DNA of 64,000 nucleotides from Ramlibacter tataouinensis TTB310 (GTDB taxonomy: Bacteria > Pseudomonadota > Gammaproteobacteria > Burkholderiales > Burkholderiaceae_C): the NCBI RefSeq assembly GCF_000215705.1, contig NC_015677.1, positions 2,368,001-2,432,000 on the forward strand. The letters run 5' to 3'. Positions within the stretch are counted from its first letter, which is position 1; each line of letters opens with the position of its first letter. Position numbers and translations under genes: made by a program. Shown here piece by piece: positions 55,701-60,411 of this stretch. The notes below the pieces were generated by a model. It saw only the letters and a program-made list of their open reading frames with translations, did not search any database and was not told the DNA's origin.

Positions 55701-58700
55701 AGACCAGCTGCCCACCGGCGTTCAGGGTCACGCTGCCGTTGGTGACGTTCACCGCCGCACCGCCGGCCGTGATCGCCTGGCCGTTGACGGCCGTGATGGT
55801 GCGCCCGGCGTTCTCGAAGCTGTCGTTGCCCAGCGCGCCGATCGTCACGGCCGTGTCCTCGGCCGTGGTCGCGCTGTCATCCCGGATGTCAGCCACCGGC
55901 GCCACCGTGATGGCCACCGTGTCCGTGTCGCTGCCGGCGCCGTCGCTGGTGACCACCGTCAGGGTGGCCGGGCCGTTGTAATCGGCGGTGTTGAGGTAGC
56001 TCAGGCCCGCCAGAGCGGCATTGATCTGCGCGGACGTGCCGCTCAGGGTCAGGCTGGCCGTGCCGTTGCCACTGAGGCTTGCACCGTTCGCGCTGGCCAC
56101 GCTCACCGTGCCATGGCTCACGCTCACCGTGGTGGTCAGGTTGACGCCTGCGCCGTCCACGTCTGCCACGCTGACGCCGCTGATGGCCTTAGCCGTGTCT
56201 TCGCTGGCCGTCTGTGCCCCCGGCACCGTGTTGACCGGCACGTCGTTCACTGCCGTGACCGTGACGTTGACGTCGGCCGTTTCCGTGACGCCGCCGGAAG
56301 TAACCGTGTAGGTAAAAGCTGCCGGGCCGTTGTAGTTGGCAGCGGGGGTGAACACCAGTTGGCCGCTGGTGTTGAGACTTACCGTGCCGTTGACCACCGC
56401 CACCGCCGCGCCGCCGGCCGTGATCGCCTGGCCGTTGACGGCCGTGATCGTGCGTCCGGCGTCCTCGAAGCTGTCGTTGGCCAGCACGGCTATGGTCACG
56501 GCCGTGTCTTCGGCCGTGGTCGCGCTGTCGTCCTGGATGTCGGCCACCGGTGCCACGGTGATGGCCACCGTGTCCGTGTCGCTGCCGGCGCCGTCGCTGG
56601 TGACCACCGTCAGGGTGGCCGAGCCGTTGTAGTCGGGCGCGTTGGTGTAACTCAGGCCGGCCAAGGCGGCATTGATCTGCGCGGCCGTGCCGCTCAGGAT
56701 GAGGCTGCCCGTGCCGTTGCCGTTAATGCTCGCGCCGTTGGCGTTGGCCACGCTCACGGTGCCGTTGCTCACGCTCACGGTGGTGGTGAGGTTGACGCCC
56801 GCACCGTCCACGTCGGCCACGCTGAGGCCAGCGATGGCCAAGGCTGTGTCTTCGTTGGCCGTCTGGGAGCCGGGCACGGTGTTGACCGGCGCGTCGTTGA
56901 CCGCCGTGACGGTGACGTTGACGTTGGCCGTTTCCGTGACCCCGCCGGAGGTGACCGTGTAGGTGAAGGTCGCCGGACCGTTGTAGTTGGCGGCTGGGGT
57001 GAACACCAGCTGGCCGCCCGCATTGAGGCTTACCATGCCGTTGGCCACTGCCACCGCCGCGCCGCTGGCCGTGATCGCCTGGCCGTTGACGGCGGTGATC
57101 GCGCGCCCGGCGCTCTCGAAGCTGTCGTTGGCCAGCACGGCTATCGTCACGGGCGTGTCTTCGGCCGTGGTCGCGCTGTCGTCCTGGATGTCGGCCACCG
57201 GCGCCACGGTGATGGCCACGGTGTCCGTGTCGCTGCCGCCCGCGCCATCGATGGTGACCACCGTCAGGGTGGCCGGGCCGTTGTAGTCGGTCGTGCCGGT
57301 GTAGGTCAGGCCCGCCAGCGCCGCGTTGATCTGGCCGGCCGTGCCGCTGAGCGTGACGCCGGAAGTGCCGTTGCCGGAGACGGAGGCGCCCAGGAGGATG
57401 GTGGCCACCGTCAGGGTTCCGTTCGTGACGCTCACCGTGGTGGTAAGCATCATGCTGTCCACGTCGCCCACGCTCACGGAGCCGATCGCGAGCGGCGTGT
57501 CCTCGCTGCCGCTGACGCTGGGCGGCACGCTGTTGGCCGGCGCGTCGTTCACCGCCGTCACGTTGACGAAGACGTTGCCGTTCTCGGTCGCGCCGCCGGA
57601 GGTCACCGTGTAGGTGAAGGCCGCCGTTCCGGTGGAGTTGGCCGCCGGCGTGAACACCAGCCGGCCCGAGGTGTCCAGGGCGACGGTGCCGTCGTTCACC
57701 GCCACGGCGGGGCCGCCGGCCACCAGGGCCTGCCCGTTCACCGCGGTGACGGCGCGCCCGGGGTTCTCGAAATTGTCGTTGGCCAGCACGTCCAGTGTGA
57801 CCGGCGTGTCCTCGGCCGTGGTGCCGTTGTCGTTGTTGGTGTCGTTGACAGCCGAGACGCCGAGATTCAGCGTGTTGGTGTCGGACACGCCCGCCTTGTC
57901 CGTGGCCACGAGGGTCAGCACCGCCACGCCGTTGAAATCGGCCGTCGGCGTGTAGGTGATGCTTCCCAGGGCGGCGTTGATCTGAGCGGAGGTGCCGGAC
58001 AGGGTCAGCGTCGACGAGCCGTTCGCGCCAGCGCTGATGGTGGCGCCGCCCCCCAGCGAGACGCTGACGCCGCCATTGGTCACGCTCAGCTGCACCGTCG
58101 CCAGGTTGCCGTCCGCGTCGCTCACCGAGCTGCCGGTGATGACCAGGTTGGTGTCCTCCACCGTGCCGAGCTGCAGGCCGAACGCGCTGTTGGGCGCGCG
58201 GTTGTTCACGCCGAAGTCGATGCCCAGCGCGCTGCCGCCGATGCGCGTGATGTCGGCCGAGCCGTTGGTGGCGCCGCCGGTCGTGGAGGCGGCGCTGCCC
58301 AGGACATTGCCGGTGTCCGTCACCCGGACGATGTAGTTCCCCGGCAGGACGTTGGTGAACAGGTAATCGCCGTTCGCGTTGGTGGTGTCCGTGGCCAGCA
58401 CGCGCTCGCCGGCATCGACCACGCCGTCGTTGTCGACGTCGTCGATCAGCTGCACGGTGACGCCCGCGACACCGGTGTCGCCCGCGTCGAACACGCCGTT
58501 GGTGTTGTTGTCGTCGAAGACCTTGTCGCCGATCGTGCCGGTGGCCGGCACCCAGCCGGCCGCGTCGGACAAGGTCGCCAGTGCGGTCGTGCCGTTGGTG
58601 GTGATCTGGATCGCCGATCCGGTCACCGCACCCGTCGATGGGTTGTACTGCTGGATGGTGTCGGCCAGGCGGTAGGTGGCGCCGCCGGCGCTCTCGCCCG

Positions 58701-60102
58701 CCTGGGAGTTGGTGTTGTTCACGGCCAGCGTGCCCAGCACCGCGCCGGTGGTCGCGTTGTAGCGGGTGACGGCGGCGGTCGTGATGCTCACCAGGGTGTT
58801 CGTGGCGCTGTGGTAGCCCAGGTCGCCCCAGTCGTTGGTGCCCGTGACGGGTGAGAGGAAGGTGGCGACCGAACTCACGGTCCGCCCGCCGCCGCTGAAG
58901 GTGATGCGGTAGATGGTGTCGTCGCTGGTGACGCCGGTGCCCGCCTGCACGCCGTTGTTCTCGATGCCCAGGTACAGCGTGCCGTTGGCGAAGGTGGCCG
59001 CGCCGCTGCCCACGCCCGTGGCGCCGACCGCGATGCTGGCGCCGGCGCCGTTGTTGGTCAGGTTCGAGTCGATGACGATGTGCCGCTGCGCGTCGGTCAG
59101 GCCGGCGGTGGCGTAGTCGTACGCGAACAAGGCAACGTTGGTGTTGACCGCGTTGCTGTCCATGTAGTAGATCAGCCCGTTGGCCTGGTCGACGGCCAGC
59201 GAGTTGATGGTCGCCGACACCGTGATGCCGCCCACGGTGGCCGGCACCGTGGTGATCAGCGTCGCCTTGCCCGTGGTGATGTCGATGCTGTAGATGTTGC
59301 GGCCCGACACGCCCAGCAGCGCGCCGCTGCCATTGGCCGCCGTCGCATCCAGCAAGCCGTTCCAGTCGGAGGCGCTGACCGACAGCGTCTCGACGGTTCC
59401 CAGGGAGTTCTCGAGGACCCAGTTGCCCCCCAGCGCCTGCGCGCCCGTGTCGTCCACGGAAGCGGAAACATCGGCGCCGGTGGCCTGCGACAGCGCTTCG
59501 ACGAAGGCCTGGCCCGCCTGCCCGGCTCCCACGTCGCAGCCATACACCAGCAGATCGCCGCCTTCGGCCAACGCCCCCTGGATGGCCTGCAGCTCGTCCG
59601 CGTACCGGTCCATGCTGCCCGTGTCCAGCACCGCCGTGCCCAGGCGAAGCTGGCCTTCGCTGCCGTGGCTGAGGATGTGGATGGCCGTGATGTCGCTGCG
59701 GCCCTCCAAGGCCTCGGCGATCTGCTCCATGCCGTCCCGGCTGGCGTCCAGCACCACGACCTCGGCCGTGCGCCCGTGCAGGTAGGGTTGCACGTCCTGC
59801 ACCGCGGCGTCCACGAAGATGATCTCGCGCGACGTGCCGCTGGGAGCAGGCGCCGGTTCGACCGAAGGTCCGGCGTCCGGATCCTGCGCATCCTGCTGGC
59901 CCTGTGCCGGATGGAAGGCGGGTACGTCCGCAACCGGCTCGGTTTCGGCCGCCTGCGCCGCAGGGGCGCCCTGGTCGGTGGACTTTTCCAGCGTATCGGC
60001 CGTCATGGCGGCGGCGGCAGCGTCGAAGACGATGCGCGGCTCGAGCGCCAGACGCTGGGCCGCGGCCCGGTGAACCTTGGGGAGACTCCGACTTTTACGC
60101 AT
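37717..60102 (-). CDS. Giant DUF4347 surface/secreted protein with Ig/cadherin-like repeats (7461 aa)
   Basis: 22.4 kb uninterrupted frame, roughly 730 kDa. The N-terminus ends its leader-like part with LALEPRIVFDAAAA, common to this class. DUF4347 spans about residues 94-250, with SHGSEG and YGCDVGAG. A beta-propeller-like stretch (about 255-515) and an SdrB-like domain (about 520-620, DKVFDDNNTNGVFDAGDTG) follow. Next are 7 type-A repeat units of about 218 aa, a middle part of T1SS-143/VCBS-like domains (about 2360-3130), 8 more type-A units, then 6 type-B units of about 305 aa to about residue 7220. The last 240 residues are Ala/Pro-rich. No RTX nonapeptides (GGxGxD) are seen. Likely a calcium-stiffened adhesin or S-layer-like filament, exported by the four downstream gene products. 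Its own leader and promoter lie at 60103-60360. Confidence 0.93.
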   Translation of the reverse strand: MRKSRSLPKVHRAAAQRLALEPRIVFDAAAAAMTADTLEKSTDQGAPAAQAAETEPVADVPAFHPAQGQQDAQDPDAGPSVEPAPAPSGTSREIIFVDAAVQDVQPYLHGRTAEVVVLDASRDGMEQIAEALEGRSDITAIHILSHGSEGQLRLGTAVLDTGSMDRYADELQAIQGALAEGGDLLVYGCDVGAGQAGQAFVEALSQATGADVSASVDDTGAQALGGNWVLENSLGTVETLSVSASDWNGLLDATAANGSGALLGVSGRNIYSIDITTGKATLITTVPATVGGITVSATINSLAVDQANGLIYYMDSNAVNTNVALFAYDYATAGLTDAQRHIVIDSNLTNNGAGASIAVGATGVGSGAATFANGTLYLGIENNGVQAGTGVTSDDTIYRITFSGGGRTVSSVATFLSPVTGTNDWGDLGYHSATNTLVSITTAAVTRYNATTGAVLGTLAVNNTNSQAGESAGGATYRLADTIQQYNPSTGAVTGSAIQITTNGTTALATLSDAAGWVPATGTIGDKVFDDNNTNGVFDAGDTGVAGVTVQLIDDVDNDGVVDAGERVLATDTTNANGDYLFTNVLPGNYIVRVTDTGNVLGSAASTTGGATNGSADITRIGGSALGIDFGVNNRAPNSAFGLQLGTVEDTNLVITGSSVSDADGNLATVQLSVTNGGVSVSLGGGATISAGANGSSTLTLSGTSAQINAALGSITYTPTADFNGVAVLTLVATDKAGVSDTNTLNLGVSAVNDTNNDNGTTAEDTPVTLDVLANDNFENPGRAVTAVNGQALVAGGPAVAVNDGTVALDTSGRLVFTPAANSTGTAAFTYTVTSGGATENGNVFVNVTAVNDAPANSVPPSVSGSEDTPLAIGSVSVGDVDSMMLTTTVSVTNGTLTVATILLGASVSGNGTSGVTLSGTAGQINAALAGLTYTGTTDYNGPATLTVVTIDGAGGSDTDTVAITVAPVADIQDDSATTAEDTPVTIAVLANDSFESAGRAITAVNGQAITASGAAVAVANGMVSLNAGGQLVFTPAANYNGPATFTYTVTSGGVTETANVNVTVTAVNDAPVNTVPGSQTANEDTALAIAGLSVADVDGAGVNLTTTVSVSNGTVSVANANGASINGNGTGSLILSGTAAQINAALAGLSYTNAPDYNGSATLTVVTSDGAGSDTDTVAITVAPVADIQDDSATTAEDTAVTIAVLANDSFEDAGRTITAVNGQAITAGGAAVAVVNGTVSLNTSGQLVFTPAANYNGPAAFTYTVTSGGVTETADVNVTVTAVNDVPVNTVPGAQTASEDTAKAISGVSVADVDGAGVNLTTTVSVSHGTVSVASANGASLSGNGTASLTLSGTSAQINAALAGLSYLNTADYNGPATLTVVTSDGAGSDTDTVAITVAPVADIRDDSATTAEDTAVTIGALGNDSFENAGRTITAVNGQAITAGGAAVNVTNGSVTLNAGGQLVFTPALNYNGPASFSYTVTSGGVTETANVNITVTARNDAPVNTVPGGQTATEDTPLAIAGISVADVDGAGVNLTTTVSVSNGAVSVANANGASLTGNGTGSLILSGTAAQINAALAGLSYTNTADYHGAATLTVVTNDGAGGSDTDTVAITVAPVADIADDSATTAEDTAVTISVLANDSFESAGRAITAVNGQAITAGGTAVNVTDGAVSLTAGGQLVFTPAANYNGTASFSYTVSSGGVIETASVTVTVTAVNDAPANTVPGAQSMNEDAPLAIAGISVADVDGAGVNLTTTVSVSNGTVSVANANGASLTGNGTGSLILSGTAAQINAALAGLSYTNTADYHGAATLTVVTNDGAGGSDTDTVAVTVAPVADIADDSASTAEDTAVTIGVLANDSFENAGRAITAVNGQAITAGGAAVAVTNGTVSLNAGGQLVFTPALNYTGPATFTYTVTSGGVTETANVNVTVTAVNDAPVNTVPGAQSTNEDTPLAIAGISVADVDGAGVNLTTTVSVSNGTVSVSAGGGAVIADNGTASVTLSGTAAQINAALAGLSYANSVDYNGVATLTVVTSDGAGGSDTDTVAITVAPVADIQDDSASTTEDTAVTIGVLANDSFENTGRTITAVNGQAITVGGPAVNVGNGSVSLNAGGQLIFTPALNYNGPASFSYTVSSAGTIETANVNVTVTAVNDAPVNTVPGAQSTNEDTPVAIAGISVADVDGAGVNLTTTVSVSNGAVSVTNAGGASLTGNGTGSLILSGTAAQINAALAGLSYTNTADYNGAATLTVVTSDDAGGGDTDTVAITVAPVTDIADDSATTAEDTPVTIAVLANDSFENAGRTITAVNGQAITAGGAAVAVANGTVSLNAGGQLVFTPAANYTGPAAFTYTVTSGGVTETANVDVTVTAVNDAPTGTDSTVTISEDTSYTLTVADFGFADPADAPAADAFAGIWISDLPAASQGVYTLNGAPVRVGDFVSAAAINGGQLVYTPAVNANGNALGRLGFQVRDDGGTAAGGQENDPTANYLTFSITPADDTLTIGGLADGPAGADAQVRESDLATGSTPGGTGERASGSFVLGPADKLGSLTLNGTTISVAQLSASAGAPITVSGSNGTLTLCGYDGATGRVSYSYTLTTAADHSGNATARDTFTIVATDVDGDVYAPATLGIDIVDDAPAPVADVDDVTNTAGNPSSVASGNVVTGTGGTDPNTTDGNRDTLGADGAPVAVVTGVAAGTGAVSAGGVGGSVPGAYGALVLQADGSYTYTPDYNNTAVQALVGGRSLSDTFTYEVTDGDGDRATTTLTVNIVGVPAVVGLGDGAVAGSDGSVLESDLNLGGTNAAGNGEVFTGNFQILTIAGTSIDELRVGGSTVSGAQLATLNTTPVTVVGGGVGAAGTLQLISFDASTGVVGYRYELNTAVASAADVTASFAVSVKDSLGNDTATASPRNLNIAIVDDRPEAVADTASAVEDGINPVTGNVLPNDLLGADGAAAAGAVTAVAAGSAVLAGGVGAPVAGSYGRLTLQADGNYSYELDNTLDAVNRLQAGQTLTETFTYTITDGDGDTSTVTLTITIDGSNDAPVAGADSVTTTEDTSLELDAATLLANDTDAEGGLSILSVQDAVGGSVSLVGGMAVFVPAADFSGTGSFSYTVKDGQGLTSTANVAVTVIAVNDAPVNTVPGAQSTNEDTPLAIAGISVADVDGAGVSLTTTVSVSNGTVSVGAGGGAVITDNGTASVTLSGTAAQINAALAGLSYSNNADYNGAATLTVVTSDGAGGSDTDTVAITVAPVADIQDDSASTAEDTAVAISVLANDSFENAGRTITAVNGQAITVGGPAVNVGNGSVSLNADGELLFTPAANYNGPASFNYTVSSGGTAETANVSVTVTAVNDAPANTVPGAQSTSEDTPLAIPGISVADADGAGVNLTTTVSVSNGVVSVSAGGGAVITNNGTASITLTGTAGQINAALASLSYTNTADYNGAATLTVVTSDGAGGSDTDTVAITVAPVADIADDSATMAEDTAVTISVLANDSFENAGRAITAVNGQAITAGGAAVAVTNGTVNLNAGGQLVFTPALNYTGPATFTYTVTSGGVTETANVNVTVTAVNDAPVNTVPGAQSTNEDTPLAIAGISVADVDGAGVNLTTTVSVSNGAVSVANANGASLTGNGTGSLVLSGTAAQINAALAGLSYTNAADYNGAATLTVVTSDGVGGSDTDTVAITVAPVVDIQDDSATTAEDTAVTISVLANDSFESAGRAITAVNGQAITAGGAAVAVANGAVSLNTSGQLVFTPGANYNGPAAFTYTVTSGDVTETANVNLTVTAVNDAPVNTVPGSQTANEDTALAIAGISVADVDGAGVNLTTTVSVSNGTVSVANAGDASLSGNGTASLILSGTAAQINAALAGLSYTNAPDYNGPATLTLVTNDGTGGGDTDTVAITVAPVADIADDSATTAEDTPVTISVLANDSFEDTGRTITAINGQAVTAGAAAVAVSNGTVSLNAQGQLVFTPAANYSGPAAFTYTVTSGGVTETANVNVTVTAVNDAPVNTVPGAQSTNEDTPLAIPGISVADMDGAGVNLTTTVSVSNGVVSVASAGGATLSGNGTGSLILSGTAAQINAALAGLSYTNAADYNGVATLTVVTSDGTGGSDTDTVAITVAPVADIADDSATTAEDTAVTISVLANDSFEDAGRTITAVNGQALTAGGPAVNVGNGSVSLNADGELLFTPAANYNGPATFTYTVTSGGVTETANVNVTVTAVNDAPVNTVPGAQSTSEDTPLAIAGISVADVDGAGVNLTTTVSVSNGTVSVANANGASLTGNGTGSLILSGTAAQINAALAGLSYTNAPDYNGPATLTVVTNDGAGGSDTDTVAITVAPVADIVDDSASTAEDTPVAIDVLANDSFENAGHTITAVNGQALTAGGAAVSVTNGSVSLSAGGQLVFTPAANYNGLVAFTYTVTSGGTTETATVNVTVTAINDAPVNTVPGAQSTDEDTPLAIAGISVADVDGAGVNLTTTVSVSNGAVSVANANGASLTGNGTTSLILSGTAAQINAALAGLSYTNAPDYNGPATLTVVTSDGAGGSDTDTVAIPVAPVADIADDSATTAEDTAVTIAVLANDSFENAGRTITAVNGQAITAGGPAVGVTNGSVSLGADGRLVFTPATHYNGPAAFSYTVTSGGVTETATVSVTVTAVNDAPVNTVPGAQSTNEDTPLAIGGISVSDVDGAGVNLTTTVSVSNGTVSVSAGGGALITHNGTASVTLTGTAGQINAALAGLSYINAPDYNGAATLTVVTSDDAGGSDTDTVAITVAPVADIADDSATTAEDTPVTIDVLADDSFEDAGRTITAVNGQALTAGGPAVAVANGAVSLNAGGQLVFTPAANYTGSAAFTYTVTAGGVNETANVNLIVTSVNDIPVAGNDSAVATTPEDQPVTIPAATLLANDSDADADMLVIASVQDAVGGTVELVGGNVVFTPAPNYNGPASFTYTVIDGRGGSVTAAATLTVTAVNDAPQVGNDLASTPLNTPLANIQVLANDSDADRDTLTVTSAVLQDPAQGTVVVNLNGSLDFTPALNVSGPVLINYVVSDGKGGSTAGTLTVNVGANTPPSGQDRTLTLAEDATLTLTAADFGFSDADAGQEVLANVRIDSTPAAGRLTLGGVNVVQGQLVSADDINAGRLVFVPAADGNGTPYTTFSFSVQDAAGAFDPASNQLELNVTPVNDAPVAVAGDPVGPINEDQAVTIAASVLLANDRDADGDTLSIASVQDAVGGTVNLVNGNVVFTPAADFNGPASFSYTVIDGKGGSATATVNLQVNAVNDAPRVANDLASTPVNTPLAGIDVLANDSDADGDALIVTAALVDPVQGTVSINADGSLNFTPAANFSGMATIRYTVSDGTASTDGTLTVSVGANNAPTGANAALSLPEDGTRALAVADFGFSDPDRGQSLANVRIDTVPAAGQLLLNGTAVMAGKVVSAADIADGRLVFVPAAEGNGAPYASFEFSVQDTAGAYASAPARISFVVAAAEDAPVATDDILAATPEDQAATVSADSLLVNDSDVDGDTLTLASVQGAVGGTVALVDGNVVFTPAANYHGDASFTYTVIDGQGGSATATVRLQVSPVNDLPEVEDDVASTPQNQPLTIDVLANDIDIDGDMLRVTTATVVDPTRASVSINADGSLRFTPASNVSGPVLIDYTVSDGQGGSATGRLTVYVGDNIAPSGTSNTLSLPEDSARTLTVADFGFTDPDPTQALAAVRIDVAPEAGQLLLLDGLPVVAGQVVNAADIAAGRLVFVPAPDGNGAPYASFQFTVQDSGGAFATGRSTMSLNVTAVQDAPLAVDDTVGSTREDQAVTIAASVLLANDRDADGDTLSIASVQDAVGGTVNLVNGNVVFTPAADFNGPASFSYTVIDGKGGSATATVNLQVNAVNDAPRVANDLASTPVNTPLLNIDVLANDSDVDEDTLTVTVTPLDPVTQGTVSVNADGSLNFTPANNVSGPVVIRYTVSDGQGGSTNGTLTVSVGANTAPTGAGATLSLPEDGTRALAVADFGFSDPDSGQSLANVRIDTIPAAGQLLLDGIAITGGQVVSAADIADGRLVFVPAAEGNGAPYAGFDFSVQDTAGAYSSAPARISFAVAAVQDGPVAADDTLPAIQEDQAATIAGAALLANDDDADGDTLTLASVQGAVGGTVALVDGNVVFTPAANYHGDASFTYTLIDGQGGSATATVRLQVSPVNDAPVAGDNVASTPINTPIDVDVLADDTDIDGDTLRVTEATLQDPAQGSVSINADGTLRFTPALDVSGPVVIQYVADDGQGGSTGGTLTVNVGANAAPTGGANTLSLPEDGVLTLAVRDFPFIDPDLGQTLGAVRFDVVPRQGELLLLDGLPVVAGQVVSAADIAAGRLVFVPAADGNGMPYDSFEFTVQDSAGAFAATRSTMTFEVTRVQDAPVAADDTVGSTDEDTPATIAASLLVANDRDADGDVLTLTSVQDAVGGTVVLSGGNVVFTPAAHYQGPASFTYTVSDGQGGSATATVRLQVSSVNDVPQTGADLASTPVNTPLNNIDVLANDGDADGDTLSVTAATVDPAQGTVTRNADGSLNFTPALNFSGTAIIGYTVNDGTTSATGTLTVNVGANTAPSGTGTTLNLPEDGTRALAIADFGFSDPDLGQGLANVRIDTAPAAGQLLLDGVAVTAGQVVSAADIAAGRLVFVPGADGNGAPYAGFDFSVQDTAGAFAGAPARISFNVSAVNDTPVAGADLLAPTQEDQAVTIPAATLLANDSDADGQALTLTSVQNAVGGTVALVGGNVVFTPTADYHGPASFTYTVSDGQGGSTTATVSLAVTAVDDAPVQAVPGAQGVTEDAPRAIAGLRVADADGGNLTTTVSVDSGSVNVPLGGGAAVSGNGTALLTLSGSAAQINAALAGLVYSPVVDRAGAATLTLSTTDSTGLVDTDAVALNIAAVADIRADSVGAVEDTPVVIDVLANDSFEDGGRAITAVNGQAITAGGAPVAVANGSVSLTAGGQLVFAPAANYSGSTSFSYTVGTGSASETASVTVSVASANFVPQVQGEVLGAIPEDGSLTVSSSDLLANDSDGDGDALSIVSVQDAMGGSVRLVGGAVVFTPAPDYNGPAGFRYTVTDGRGGSATATVSFQVSAVNDAPRVAGEVATTGVNQPLGGIAVLANDSDADGDALSVTSAVLDDPALGSVTVSPDGTLSFTPALNASGVVTIRYVVSDGQGGSSTGTLTLVVADDLPEPGDDSPPAVLHQRPGFDRVAVPALHVLFSVGESRSEMELSAGLRAVQADSATQAELLQGLGTDLGFAQGLQFGSRGLAARELAEASSSLFVQRAVRHQSLTPEHSVFVQEVVRASRLESLARGLRADSLNSAAVGATTLFDPFALGTPAAKPAAPARGASEPRSAAAQDREAVRVAQPERGVDTAAVAAQAVAPERQPLPVRRAAEGFASQLSRNAQDFRARLPRAAAADAPPVPAQRQ
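38430..45430 (-). repeat. Type-B repeat array of the giant gene (about 0.91 kb units, 6 copies)
   Basis: Each unit has three Ig/cadherin-like subdomains: one starting LPEDGTRALAVADFGFSDPD, one with EDQAVTIAASVLLANDRDAD, one with ASTPVNTPLLNIDVLANDSD. Spacing of equivalent points is about 906-930 bp. Part of one unit is an exact copy of another: 42364-42651 equals 44194-44481 (288 bp, offset 1830). DxDxD-rich loops suggest calcium binding. Confidence 0.88.
45430..50720 (-). repeat. Type-A repeat array, block II (654-bp units, 8 copies)
   Basis: Eight tandem units, each about 218 aa, with VNTVPGAQSTNEDTPLAIAG, then SDTDTVAITVAPVADIADDS, then VLANDSFENAGRTITAVNGQ. Equivalent points recur every 654 bp (for example 46544, 47198, 47852, 48506, 49160, 49814, 50468). 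Copies are highly alike in DNA, including synonymous sites. Confidence 0.9.
50720..53000 (-). repeat. Non-tandem middle section of the giant gene (T1SS-143/VCBS-like domains)
   Basis: Here the 654-bp rhythm stops. Distinct domains appear: two with an ESDL motif (VRESDLATGSTPGGTGERAS and VLESDLNLGGTNAAGNGEVF), typical of the T1SS-143 repeat of type-I-secreted agglutinins, and two VCBS-like domains ending in TDGDGDRATTTLTVNI and TDGDGDTSTVTLTITI. It separates type-A blocks I and II. Confidence 0.75.
53030..57600 (-). repeat. Type-A repeat array, block I (654-bp units, 7 copies)
   Basis: Seven units of the same kind as block II, with equivalent points at 53408, 54062, 54716, 55370, 56021 and 56672; two units are one codon shorter (651 bp, GAGSDTD instead of GAGGSDTD). 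A degenerate unit (about 57600-58200, NDNGTTAEDTPVTLDVLAND) leads the array. Confidence 0.9.
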
Positions 60103-60360
60103 TTCCGTGCTTCCGTTACGCAGGGACTACGGGCGCAACTGAACAACAGATGCACGACGGCTTCAATTTCGTGCCGGTGTCGGGTGCCGCTTCAACCGGT
60201 ACGACGAGGTACCAGAGGCGACGTGACGGCTGAAGCGTTTGGCCGCTGGGCGACTCTTCTTCGGACTCCAGCACCTTACGTCGCCGTTCAGGCGGCACAC
60301 GCAACGGTGCACTCCCTATCCGCGGCGGGATTATCGGAAAACTGATGAGTCACAGGGTAG
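60103..60360 (-). promoter_or_regulatory. Long, possibly structured 5' leader and promoter region of the giant gene
   Basis: 258 bp between the giant gene and the upstream terminator, without a convincing gene. It contains several complementary pairs: GGCGACGT (60217-60224) with ACGTCGCC (60278-60285) enclosing 53 nt, GGTAC with GTACC (60199-60214), and CCGGT with ACCGG (about 60174-60200). No match to a riboswitch class I know was found, but glycine- or c-di-GMP-type RNAs should be tested. The ribosome site before the ATG at 60102 (GGAAGCACGGAA) is modest. Confidence 0.4.
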
Positions 60361-60362
60361 GA

Positions 60363-60400
60363 AAAAAAGAGCCCCGCAATTGGCTTGCGGGGCTTTACTT
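60363..60400 (-). terminator. Rho-independent terminator behind the binding-protein gene
   Basis: On the minus strand AAGCCCCGCAAGCCAATTGC then GGGGCT and TTTTTTT: a GC stem GCCCCGCAA/TTGCGGGGC followed by a seven-T run. It closes the transcript of the frameshifted binding-protein gene and isolates the giant gene, which therefore needs its own promoter. Confidence 0.92.
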
Positions 60401-60411
60401 TCGAGCACTTT

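Noticed and set aside
38430..57600. The repeat arrays as a possible CRISPR or satellite
   Set aside because: Units of 654 and about 910 bp stay in one protein frame and encode Ig/cadherin-like domains. There are no short spaced repeats.
51880..58854. Stop-free plus-strand frame of 2324 codons opposite the giant gene
   Set aside because: Same reason: composition and periodicity follow the antisense of type-A repeats. No domain is recognisable.
60116..60304. Small minus-strand frame of 62 codons in the giant gene leader
   Set aside because: Low-complexity start, no ribosome site and no recognisable motif. The region is better explained as a leader with paired segments.
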